From: Acidobacteria bacterium RIFCSPHIGHO2_01_FULL_67_28
GTDB taxonomy: Bacteria > Acidobacteriota > Terriglobia > Acidiferrales > 2-02-FULL-67-57
Direction of reading: 5' to 3'
Assembly: GCA_001766965.1 (NCBI GenBank)
Contig: MEKM01000120.1
Span: 5,307 to 11,758 of the forward strand
DNA: 6,452 nucleotides
The translations under genes were made by a program, and so were the position numbers. Position 1 is the first letter of the stretch. Every line of letters starts with the position of its first letter. Below, piece by piece: positions 1 through 5,437 of the stretch. Below the pieces are notes generated by a model. The model did not search any database and was not told the DNA's origin. It saw only the letters and a list, made by a program, of their open reading frames with translations.

Positions 1-2
1 CC

Positions 3-173
3 AAACCCCAGCTCCAGGACGCCCGCCACCGCAAGAAGGAAGGCGAGGCGGCCATGTTCGCCGACCGCGACGACTACTCCTACGACGAAGAAGAGCTGAA
101 GCGCTTCGAAGAAGAAGAGCGCCGCAAGGCCGGCGGCGACTCCGGCGAGGGCGACGGCTCGGAGTCCGGCTAG
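3..173 (+). CDS. C-terminal end of an unidentified protein with a charged tail (5' partial)
   Basis: An open frame enters from the left edge and gives 56 residues before a TAG stop. I do not recognise the family. The visible part starts with a basic stretch (DARHRKKEGEAA), then MFADRDDYSYDEEELKRF, then a run of Glu, Arg and Lys that looks like a short charged helix (EEEERRK). It ends in a Gly/Ser/Asp/Glu-rich tail that is probably disordered. Use of G or C at third codon positions is strong and matches the neighbouring genes, which supports real coding. The gene converges on the propeller gene with only 15 bp between the two stops, and I see no terminator hairpin there. The catalytic or folded part lies outside the window, so no function can be given. 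Confidence 0.7.
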   Translation, partial: KPQLQDARHRKKEGEAAMFADRDDYSYDEEELKRFEEEERRKAGGDSGEGDGSESG

Positions 174-188
174 GCCCCGCTTCTCAAC

Positions 189-2894
189 TCACCGCACAAA
201 CCGCAGCGCGATCCCCGCCCCCGAGCCTCCGATGGGGATGGTGGTCTTCACCGTGTTGCTGGCCACGTCAATCACCGTCACCGCCCCCACCGCCACGCTG
301 TTATGAGTCACGTAGAGAGTGGGCCCCTCGGGAACGATGACTGCTATCTCGGGATTAGCCGCCACGGGGATGGTGGCGATGACACTGTTGGTGGCGGTGT
401 TGATGACCGAAACATTGTTCGAGGCTTCATTCGGGACGTAGGCGCGCGTCCCATCCGGCGTAAGGACCAGCATGTGCGGTCCGCTCCCCACCGGGATGGT
501 GGCCACCACGGCCTTCGTGCTGGTGTTGACTACCGAAACTGTGCCGGCGAAAAAGTTGACGACATACAGGCGGCTCTCATCGGGGGAAAGGGCTGAACCC
601 TCCGGCCCGTCGCCCACGGCGATGGTGTCCACCACCGTGTTGCTGCTGGTGTCGATGACGCTGACGGTGTCGCTGCCCTCGTTGCCGACGTAGCCTCGCG
701 TCCCGTCGGCCTTGAAGATCACCCCGCCCGGGCAGAGACCGACGGGGATGGTGGTGGTCACAGTGTTGGTCCCCGTATCAACCACCGAGATGTTGTTCGA
801 GTCACAGTTGGCCACGTAGAGGCGGGTGCCATCGGGCGTCACCGCCGGAAACAACGGCCGGTCGCCCATCGGAATGTTCGCAATCACTGTGTTGCTCAAT
901 GTGTTGAGGACGAACACGCTCCCCGACACCACCGTGTCGCTCACATAGGCCCGCAAGCCGTCCGGGGAGATGCTGAAGAACGCCGTGTCGGTCCCGCCCA
1001 CATCCACGCTGGCTATCTTGGTGTTGGTGCCGGTGTCGATGATGGCCAGCTTGCCCGCCGGATCGGCGCCATGGCCCACGTAGGCGAGCGGGGGCCGCAC
1101 GAAGCTGGTGCGGCTGACGATGATGTCGTTGGCGGCGTTGGTGTCGTTGCCGCCGCCCAACAGATTCGTGGCGCCCGATTGGAAGACCACAAAGCGCCCG
1201 TCGGGGCTGATGTGGGGGAAGATGCTGGTGCCGTCTCCCTCCGCGCCGTCAACGGCCGTCGAAACGCGCACCGTCATGGGCGTGCAGCCCGCCGTTCCCG
1301 CGCAGGTGTCGCGGACGAAGATGTCGTCGGCACTGTTGAAGTCGCTCCCCACCAGAGTGCCGGCGAAAGAATGGAAGCTGATGAAACGCCCGTCGGCGCT
1401 GATGGCCTGGCCGAAGAAACCCAAGCCGCTGTGGAAGTCGCCCTCCGTGCCGTCGGTCGCCACCGACACCCGCGTCGTCCCCGGCGTGCACGGGCCGCTC
1501 GCGCCAAAGCAGGTGTCCCGCACGAACACATCGAAGGCCCCGTTAGTATCGTTGCCCGCGCCCACCAAGTTGTCCGCGCTCGAGGCGAAGGTGACGAAGC
1601 GCCCGTCGGCGCTGATGGCGGGCTCCGTGCCCGCCAGGTTGGCCTCGCTGCCGTCGTTCGCCAGCGACACCCGCGTCGTCCCCGGCGTGCACGGGCCGCT
1701 TGCCCCGAAGCAGGTGTCCCGCACGAAGACGTCGGCCACCGCGTTGGTGTCGCTGCCGATAAGGTTGCTGGCCCCTGAAGCGAAAACCGCCAGGCGCCCG
1801 TCGGCGCTCAAGGACGGCCGGCCGCTGTCGCTGTTGCCTTCGCTGCCGTTGTCGGCGACCGAGACCCGCGTGGTCGAAGGCGAGCAGCCCGTGGGCACGC
1901 CCGCGCAGGTGTCGCGCACAAAAGCGTCCTGGGCGCCGCCGACGTCGCCGGCCACCAGGTTGGTGGCGTCGGAAAGAAAAGCCACGGTGCGCCCGTCGGC
2001 GCTGATGGCGGGAAACTGGTTGTCGGCATCCGCCACCGTGCCGTCGGTGGCCCGCGACACCATCGTGGTCGAGGGCGAACACGCCGGCCCCGCCCCCAGG
2101 CAGGTGTTGCGCACATAGATTTGCGCGAACCCGCCCGTTGCCTGCGCCGTCAGGTTGGTCGCCGCCGATTGAAACGCCACGAAGCGCCCGTCGGCGCTCA
2201 CCCCGGGTTGAGCGCTGTCGTCGTTGGCCTCGCTGCCGTCATCGGCCAGCGAGACGCGGATCGTGGTCGGCGAGCAGCTCTCCAGCTCCCCGCAGGTGTC
2301 CCGCAGGAAGATATCCAGTGAATCGTTGGCGTCGCCTCCCACGCCCAGTAGGTTGGTGGCGGTGGAGCCGAAGACGACGTGGCGGCCATCCACGCTCACC
2401 CGGGGCTGGAAGCTGCCGTCATCGGCCTCACTGCCGTCGTTGGCCACGCTGGCGCGGCGGATGACGCCCGGGGCGGCCAGGACGACCGTGGCCGTCTTCT
2501 TGAGCTTCTTTCTCCGGCCGTTCTTGGTGTACTTGAGGATGGCCTGCACCTTCACCCGGCAGCCCAGCACCACCACCTGGCAGGCCAGCGTCGGCGGCAG
2601 CGTCGCCGGCGCGATGTAGCGCGCGATGGGGTTGTTGTTGCTGTCCGTGCCGACCTGGGCGATGGTCCCGAGCGTCGTCGAGCCTCCGGTCACGCAGTTC
2701 TGCCCGAAGCCGTCGCAGACCTGCAGCTTCACGGTCTTGCTCACGTTGCCGGTGACGACGGCGGTGAAGTCGCCGGTCTCGTTGATGCGGATGGGGGCTT
2801 CGGCCGGCGTCAGGGTCAACTGCACCTTGGCCGCCGCCCCGAGCGGCAGGAGACACACCGCCACAATCAGCAAAACGGGATTGCTTCTGGACAT
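189..2894 (-). CDS. Secreted Ig-like plus double seven-bladed beta-propeller protein (PD40/TolB-like and YVTN repeats)
   Basis: This 901-residue protein is exported. Residues 1-22 form a signal peptide with a hydrophobic core (LLIVAVCLLPLG) and an AAA-K cleavage site; the Cys in the core does not fit a lipobox. Residues 24-142 look like an Ig-like beta domain with a basic KNGRRKKLKK patch. Residues 146-595 contain seven blades of 63-67 residues of the type SxDGRxVxFxSxAxNL...DxFVRDTC...CxPxTxRVSxAxDG, like TolB/PD40 propellers. The seventh blade lacks its RVS strand, and the segment before blade 1 (RRASVANDGSEA) supplies one, a typical ring-closing 'velcro' arrangement. Blades 1-6 each have a CX5-6C pair that could form disulfides. 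Residues 602-901 hold seven YVTN-type repeats (LYVxN...VSVIDTxTNTVxxTIPVGxxP), mostly 42 residues long. Such proteins usually bind ligands or partners at the surface or in the periplasm; the actual partner is unknown. The ATG lies behind a G-rich stretch (GGGGGTGGTGG) rather than a classic Shine-Dalgarno site. Confidence 0.93.
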   Translation of the reverse strand: MSRSNPVLLIVAVCLLPLGAAAKVQLTLTPAEAPIRINETGDFTAVVTGNVSKTVKLQVCDGFGQNCVTGGSTTLGTIAQVGTDSNNNPIARYIAPATLPPTLACQVVVLGCRVKVQAILKYTKNGRRKKLKKTATVVLAAPGVIRRASVANDGSEADDGSFQPRVSVDGRHVVFGSTATNLLGVGGDANDSLDIFLRDTCGELESCSPTTIRVSLADDGSEANDDSAQPGVSADGRFVAFQSAATNLTAQATGGFAQIYVRNTCLGAGPACSPSTTMVSRATDGTVADADNQFPAISADGRTVAFLSDATNLVAGDVGGAQDAFVRDTCAGVPTGCSPSTTRVSVADNGSEGNSDSGRPSLSADGRLAVFASGASNLIGSDTNAVADVFVRDTCFGASGPCTPGTTRVSLANDGSEANLAGTEPAISADGRFVTFASSADNLVGAGNDTNGAFDVFVRDTCFGASGPCTPGTTRVSVATDGTEGDFHSGLGFFGQAISADGRFISFHSFAGTLVGSDFNSADDIFVRDTCAGTAGCTPMTVRVSTAVDGAEGDGTSIFPHISPDGRFVVFQSGATNLLGGGNDTNAANDIIVSRTSFVRPPLAYVGHGADPAGKLAIIDTGTNTKIASVDVGGTDTAFFSISPDGLRAYVSDTVVSGSVFVLNTLSNTVIANIPMGDRPLFPAVTPDGTRLYVANCDSNNISVVDTGTNTVTTTIPVGLCPGGVIFKADGTRGYVGNEGSDTVSVIDTSSNTVVDTIAVGDGPEGSALSPDESRLYVVNFFAGTVSVVNTSTKAVVATIPVGSGPHMLVLTPDGTRAYVPNEASNNVSVINTATNSVIATIPVAANPEIAVIVPEGPTLYVTHNSVAVGAVTVIDVASNTVKTTIPIGGSGAGIALRFVR
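1464..1526 (-). repeat. Near-identical blade repeat, copy A (propeller blade 5)
   Basis: This 63-bp stretch inside the propeller gene matches 1665-1727 at 60 of 63 positions, with the first 36 or so bases identical. It encodes the blade linker containing DTCFGASGPCTPGTTRVS. The offset is 201 bp, exactly one 67-residue blade. Other blades share the protein motif but have diverged much more in DNA. Confidence 0.9.
1665..1727 (-). repeat. Near-identical blade repeat, copy B (propeller blade 4)
   Basis: Partner of the repeat at 1464-1526, differing at three positions in the middle (cttgccccgaag here, ctcgcgccaaag there). It encodes the same peptide, DTCFGASGPCTPGTTRVS. The pair points to a recent blade duplication or gene conversion within the gene. 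Confidence 0.9.
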
Positions 2895-2976
2895 CCACCA
2901 CCCCCGGAGGACCCCGCAAACCTCGCCCCCGGGCGCGCCTCATCAAGGCGCCAGATGGCCCCCGCCAATACTTAAC

Positions 2977-3005
2977 TCTCTACCAGCCGCCGGCGCTCAA
3001 GTCAA
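2977..3005 (-). promoter_or_regulatory. Candidate sigma70-type promoter of the propeller gene
   Basis: Read on the minus strand, TTGACT (3005-3000) matches the -35 consensus at 5 of 6 positions. It is followed by a 17-nt spacer and TAGAGA (2982-2977), a weak -10 with 3 of 6 matches. Transcription would start near 2970, leaving a leader of about 75 nt before the ATG at 2894. It is the best promoter I can find in this gap. Confidence 0.4.
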
Positions 3006-3037
3006 GCGCAGCGCCCTAGAGCCGCTCGAAGCGGGCG

Positions 3038-3144
3038 GTGAAGTGGCCCACCCGTTCGACTCGCCCTGCGGGCTCGCTCCCTTCGGCTTCGCTTCCCTCG
3101 GCCCGCCTCGGGACAGGCAGGGCAAGCAGGGTGAGACATTTCAC
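3038..3144. repeat. Imperfect inverted-repeat (REP/MITE-like) intergenic element
   Basis: The arms are GTGAAGTGGCCCACCC (3038-3053) and GGGTGAGACATTTCAC (3129-3144). They pair with 13 Watson-Crick pairs, one G-T wobble and two mismatches over 16 positions. Nested inside are GCCCTGC (3063-3069) with GCAGGGC (3117-3123), and GCGGGC (3068-3073) with GCCCGC (3101-3106); these two pairings overlap by two bases, so they partly compete. The centre has CTTCGGCTTCGCTTCC-like low-complexity sequence and the string GCCTCGGGACAGGC (3105-3118). The last shares 12 bases, on the opposite strand, with 4894-4905 in the methyltransferase gene. No protein is encoded. The element lies between two minus-strand genes and its right arm overlaps the tnaA stop codon. 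The palindromic, extended-hairpin structure resembles REP or miniature non-autonomous elements; whether it is mobile is inference. Confidence 0.6.
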
Positions 3145-3175
3145 AACGGAGCAAGCCTAGCGGTGAAATGTCTCA
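3132..3175 (-). other. Perfect 13-bp stem-loop spanning the end of tnaA
   Basis: TGAGACATTTCAC (3132-3144) and GTGAAATGTCTCA (3163-3175) are exact reverse complements around an 18-nt loop. In the tnaA transcript the 5' arm is coding sequence (part of the conserved LRHFT segment, residues 440-444). The 3' arm contains the stop codon and nine bases beyond it. No run of T follows (CCCTGCTTGCCC instead), so it is not a standard intrinsic terminator. It could still stabilise the mRNA 3' end or slow the polymerase. Confidence 0.7.
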
Positions 3176-4493
3176 GGAACGGGGCTTCGTAGACGAGCTT
3201 CAGGCCGCGGATTTCGGCCCGGCGCTTCCAGACTTCGAGAATCACCTCGATCACATAATCAACGTGGCTCTGGGTGTAGACCCGCCGCGGAATCGCCAGC
3301 CGCACCAGGTCCATCTCGGCGTGCGCGCCGAACATCAGCGTGCCGATTTCGACCGAGCGGATGCCGCCTTCGAGATAAAGCTCGGCCGCCAGCGCCACCC
3401 CGGGGAACGCGGCCGGCGGCACGTGCGGGAGGAACGCCCGGGCGTCAATGTAAATGGCGTGGCCGCCGGGCGGCTGCACGATCGGCACGCCTTCGGCGGA
3501 GATGTGCCGGCCGAGGTAGGCGGTCGAGACGATGCGGTACTTGAGATAATCCTCTTCGAGCGCCTCCTCCAGCCCGACGGCGATGGCCTCCAGGTCGCGC
3601 CCCGCCAGGCCCCCGTAGGTCGGGTAGCCCTCGGTCAGGATGAGCAGGTTTTTTTCCTGCTGGGCGAGGGCGTCGTCGTTCGTGCACAGGAACCCGCCGA
3701 TGTTGGCCAGACCGTCCTTCTTGGCGCTCATGGTGCAACCGTCGCCCAGGGCGAACATCTCGCGGGCGATCTGCTTGGGGGTGTGGTGCTCGTAGCCTTT
3801 CTCGCGGGTCTTGATGAAGTAGGAGTTTTCGGCGAAGCGGCAGGCGTCGAAGTAGAGCGGGATTTTGTGCTTGCGGCAGGCGGCGCTGACGGCGCGGGCG
3901 TTCTCCATCGAGACCGGCTGGCCGCCCCCGCTGTTGTTGGTGATGGTCAGCATCACGAGCGGGATGCGCTCGCGCCCCACGCGCGCGATGAGCTGCTCGA
4001 GCGCCGCGACGTCCATGTTGCCCTTGAAGGGGTGCGCGGTGGCGGGCTGGCGGGCCTCGGGAATGGGCAGGTCGGCCGCCTCGGCGCCCACGAACTCGAC
4101 GTTCGCGCGCGTAGTGTCGAAGTGGGTGTTGTTCGGCACCACGTCGCCCTTCTTGCACATCACGCTGAAGAGGATGCGCTCGGCGGCGCGCCCCTGGTGC
4201 GTGGGGATGACGTGCTTGTAGCCGAAGATGCCCTGGACCGACTGCCGGAAGCGCTCGAAGGAGGGGCTGCCGGCGTAGCTTTCATCGCCAATCATCATCG
4301 CCGCCCACTGGCGCGTGGACATGGCGCCGGTGCCGGAGTCGGTCAAGAGGTCAATCAACACGTCCTCGGCGGGCAGCAAGAAGAGGTTGTAGTGCGACTG
4401 CACGAGCAGCCGCTCCCGCTCCGCCCGCGTCGTCCAGCGGATGGGCTCGACGCTCTTGATCTTGAAGGGCTCGATGATTGTCTTGATCGGCAT
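3141..4493 (-). CDS. tnaA: Tryptophanase (L-tryptophan indole-lyase), PLP-dependent beta-eliminating lyase
   Basis: The enzyme would split L-tryptophan into indole, pyruvate and ammonia in the cytoplasm. At 450 residues it is slightly shorter than E. coli TnaA (471). Family landmarks seen: LTDSGTG (50-56), GDESYAG with the active-site Tyr73, PTHQGR (97-102), NNSGGGQPV with Asn187, FDACRFAEN with Asp216 and Arg219 near the cofactor, SAKKD with the PLP-binding Lys259, PTYGGLAGRD, IPRRVYTQ with the substrate-carboxylate Arg, and the terminal FLRHFTARL. Tyrosine phenol-lyase is the close alternative. Here FDTT (Asp126), VEIG (Ile where phenol-lyases have Arg in MERG) and LRHF (His442, where phenol-lyases have Phe) all favour tryptophanase, by recall of the family. 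Parts such as AGRDLEAIAVGL look more phenol-lyase-like. No tnaB permease and no TnaC-like leader peptide is next to it, so the classical tna operon is absent. The ATG is fixed by a good ribosome-binding site. Confidence 0.9.
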   Translation of the reverse strand: MPIKTIIEPFKIKSVEPIRWTTRAERERLLVQSHYNLFLLPAEDVLIDLLTDSGTGAMSTRQWAAMMIGDESYAGSPSFERFRQSVQGIFGYKHVIPTHQGRAAERILFSVMCKKGDVVPNNTHFDTTRANVEFVGAEAADLPIPEARQPATAHPFKGNMDVAALEQLIARVGRERIPLVMLTITNNSGGGQPVSMENARAVSAACRKHKIPLYFDACRFAENSYFIKTREKGYEHHTPKQIAREMFALGDGCTMSAKKDGLANIGGFLCTNDDALAQQEKNLLILTEGYPTYGGLAGRDLEAIAVGLEEALEEDYLKYRIVSTAYLGRHISAEGVPIVQPPGGHAIYIDARAFLPHVPPAAFPGVALAAELYLEGGIRSVEIGTLMFGAHAEMDLVRLAIPRRVYTQSHVDYVIEVILEVWKRRAEIRGLKLVYEAPFLRHFTARLAPL

Positions 4494-4498
4494 CGTTT

Positions 4499-4504
4499 CT
4501 CCTC
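4499..4504 (-). promoter_or_regulatory. Ribosome-binding site of tnaA
   Basis: On the minus strand GAGGAG lies 5 nt before the ATG at 4493. It is a strong Shine-Dalgarno match and supports this start, giving a protein that begins MPIKTIIEPFKIKSVEPI, in line with the family's N-terminus. Confidence 0.8.
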
Positions 4505-4511
4505 TATCCGA

Positions 4512-4536
4512 CCTCTGCGCCCTCTGCGCCTCTGCG
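4512..4536. repeat. Tandem repeat of CCTCTGCG (period 8-9)
   Basis: CCTCTGCG occurs at 4512-4519, 4521-4528 and 4529-4536. It lies just upstream of tnaA, within its probable leader. The gap 4494-4641 has no gene and no clear promoter; this and the two blocks beside it make up most of it. Confidence 0.85.
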
Positions 4537-4553
4537 GTGAGGCAAAACGCGAC

Positions 4554-4581
4554 CCGTGATCCGTGGCCCGTGACTAGTGAC
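4554..4581. repeat. Heptad tandem repeat CCGTGAC-like (period 7, four units)
   Basis: Units are CCGTGAT (4554-4560), CCGTGGC (4561-4567), CCGTGAC (4568-4574) and TAGTGAC (4575-4581). The period is exactly 7 bp. It is non-coding and sits in the methyltransferase-tnaA gap. Confidence 0.8.
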
Positions 4582-4613
4582 CAGTACCTCGTGAGTTCAG
4601 TTCCGTTTTTCCT

Positions 4614-4640
4614 ATCTGTGTTTATCTGTGTGCATCTGTG
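4614..4640. repeat. Tandem repeat of ATCTGTG (period 10, three units)
   Basis: ATCTGTG occurs at 4614-4620, 4624-4630 and 4634-4640, an exact 10-bp period, close to one helical turn. The block directly abuts the methyltransferase stop codon (4642-4644). Similar strings are familiar to me from intergenic regions of several bacterial phyla, but I cannot verify that here. Confidence 0.85.
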
Positions 4641-4641
4641 G

Positions 4642-5337
4642 TTACTTCCTAGCCGTGATGATTTCCGAATCCAAGCCGCCGGAAACGAACTCGCGCTCGA
4701 CTTCGGCGAAGCCGGCGGCGCGCACGAACGGCTCGGCCAGGACCGGGCGGCAGCCGCCGAAAAGATACGGCACCAGCACGGTCGGCGTCACCCGGTAAGC
4801 GCGTTCCCACCCGGTCAGCCGCTCGCCCGACTCGGGCGAGCCCGCATTCGGGCCGCCATTCTTGCTGAAGTTGACCAGCACCAGCCGCCCGCCGCCTGTC
4901 CCGAGCGTAGTCGAGGGAGCGCGCAGCACGCGGCGGAACTCCCGCAACAGCGGCGTCATCTCCTCGGCCGGAATAAGGTCGAGCAGGTAGCTCGCCCAGA
5001 GCAGGTCGAAGCTCGCGTCGGCAAACGGCAACCGGAGCGCATCGGCGCGCGCCAAGCGCCCCTCGGGCACCTGCCGCCGGGTGACGGCGAGCATCCGCGG
5101 GGCCAGGTCCACGCCCACGAGCAGTCCGCTTCTCCCCAGCCGCCGCGCCAAGCGTTTGTGCACCAGTCCGGTGCCGACCGCCACCTCCAGCACCCGCTCG
5201 CCCGGCTCGACCGCGGCCCGCTGCAGCCCGCGGTTCACCCCTTCCCGCTCCAGGCCCGCCGCCGCGCGCCCGTAGAGAAAGCTGAAGAGGTTGTAGGCCC
5301 GCGCGAGGGCCCGCCGCCGGCCGCGCGCTTCAATCAC
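4642..5337 (-). CDS. Class I SAM-dependent methyltransferase (Methyltransf_11/UbiE-like)
   Basis: The protein is 231 residues from the GTG at 5337. Seen in it: an N-terminal helix region (RAYNLFSFLYGRAAAGLEREGVNRGL), motif I VLEVAVGTG (49-57) for S-adenosylmethionine, the acidic strand end GVDLAP (75-80), ADALRLPFADASFDLLWASYLLDLIP (98-123) with the motif for the adenine and the substrate face, and the strand RLVLVNF (151-157). The C-terminal part has YLFGGCRPVLAEPFVRAAGF. The overall pattern resembles UbiE-type and other small-molecule methyltransferases; the substrate cannot be told. An insertion of about 8-9 residues (APSTTLGTG, 140-148) breaks the usual RVLRPGGRL motif. The frame stays open further upstream to 5541, but that part is Arg-rich, unlike the family, and runs over the acetyltransferase gene, so I chose the GTG. 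The gene is divergent from the acetyltransferase and upstream of tnaA on the same strand. Confidence 0.85.
   Translation of the reverse strand: MIEARGRRRALARAYNLFSFLYGRAAAGLEREGVNRGLQRAAVEPGERVLEVAVGTGLVHKRLARRLGRSGLLVGVDLAPRMLAVTRRQVPEGRLARADALRLPFADASFDLLWASYLLDLIPAEEMTPLLREFRRVLRAPSTTLGTGGGRLVLVNFSKNGGPNAGSPESGERLTGWERAYRVTPTVLVPYLFGGCRPVLAEPFVRAAGFAEVEREFVSGGLDSEIITARK
4894..4920. repeat. Dispersed repeat unit inserted in-frame in the methyltransferase gene
   Basis: On the plus strand this reads GCCTGTCCCGAGCGTAGTCG followed by AGGGAGC, 27 bp (nine codons). It resembles the CCTGTCC-GAGC-GTAGTCGA-AGG repeat that I recall as widely scattered in environmental bacterial genomes. Its first 12 bases are also found, inverted, at 3107-3118 in the intergenic element. 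The nine codons encode APSTTLGTG at a point where homologues normally have a single Pro or Ala. Confidence 0.7.
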
Positions 5338-5344
5338 GCCGGCT

Positions 5345-5350
5345 ATTGTA
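5345..5350 (-). promoter_or_regulatory. Candidate -10 box of a leaderless methyltransferase transcript
   Basis: On the minus strand TACAAT (5 of 6 to TATAAT) lies 7 nt before the GTG at 5337. Transcription would then begin at or next to the start codon. There is no Shine-Dalgarno sequence at a usable distance, which fits a leaderless message. No good -35 hexamer is seen. Confidence 0.5.
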
Positions 5351-5378
5351 GCCTGCCTGCCCCGGGCCGGTCGGGTCT

Positions 5379-5406
5379 TTGTCCGGCGACGAGTTTGTGA
5401 GACAAT
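5379..5406 (+). promoter_or_regulatory. Candidate promoter of the GNAT gene
   Basis: TTGTCC (5379-5384, 4 of 6) and GACAAT (5401-5406, 4 of 6) are separated by 16 nt. This fits the 100-bp divergent region shared with the methyltransferase gene. Both hexamers are imperfect, so the call is tentative. Confidence 0.35.
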
Positions 5407-5423
5407 CCCGCGCGGTGAAAAAC

Positions 5424-5429
5424 AAGGAG
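5424..5429 (+). promoter_or_regulatory. Ribosome-binding site of the GNAT gene
   Basis: AAGGAG lies 8 nt before the ATG at 5438 and fixes this start. Confidence 0.8.
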
Positions 5430-5437
5430 CGGGGCGC

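Noticed and set aside
200..1090. Regular repeats about 126 bp apart that could suggest a CRISPR or satellite array
   Set aside because: The period is exactly 42 codons in frame and encodes YVTN propeller blades, so it is protein repeat structure.
1071..2118. Long plus-strand open frames opposite the propeller gene
   Set aside because: Their repetitive sequence is the complement of the blade repeats; composition is unlike a real protein and no ribosome-binding site or family motif is seen.
3132..3175. Intrinsic transcription terminator for tnaA
   Set aside because: The stem is strong but no T-tract follows on the transcript strand and half the stem is coding, so it is kept as a stem-loop of unknown role.
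3168..4559. A long open frame (463 codons) on the plus strand opposite tnaA
   Set aside because: It mirrors tnaA in GC-rich codons, encodes a His/Arg/Gly/Val-rich sequence without recognisable domains, and the minus-strand gene has all family motifs and a ribosome-binding site.
4441..5400. Plus-strand open frame across tnaA start, the repeat gap and the methyltransferase
   Set aside because: It reads through tandem repeats (peptides such as LCALCASAV and VFICVHLWL) and the antisense of the methyltransferase; these are typical spurious translations of repeats.
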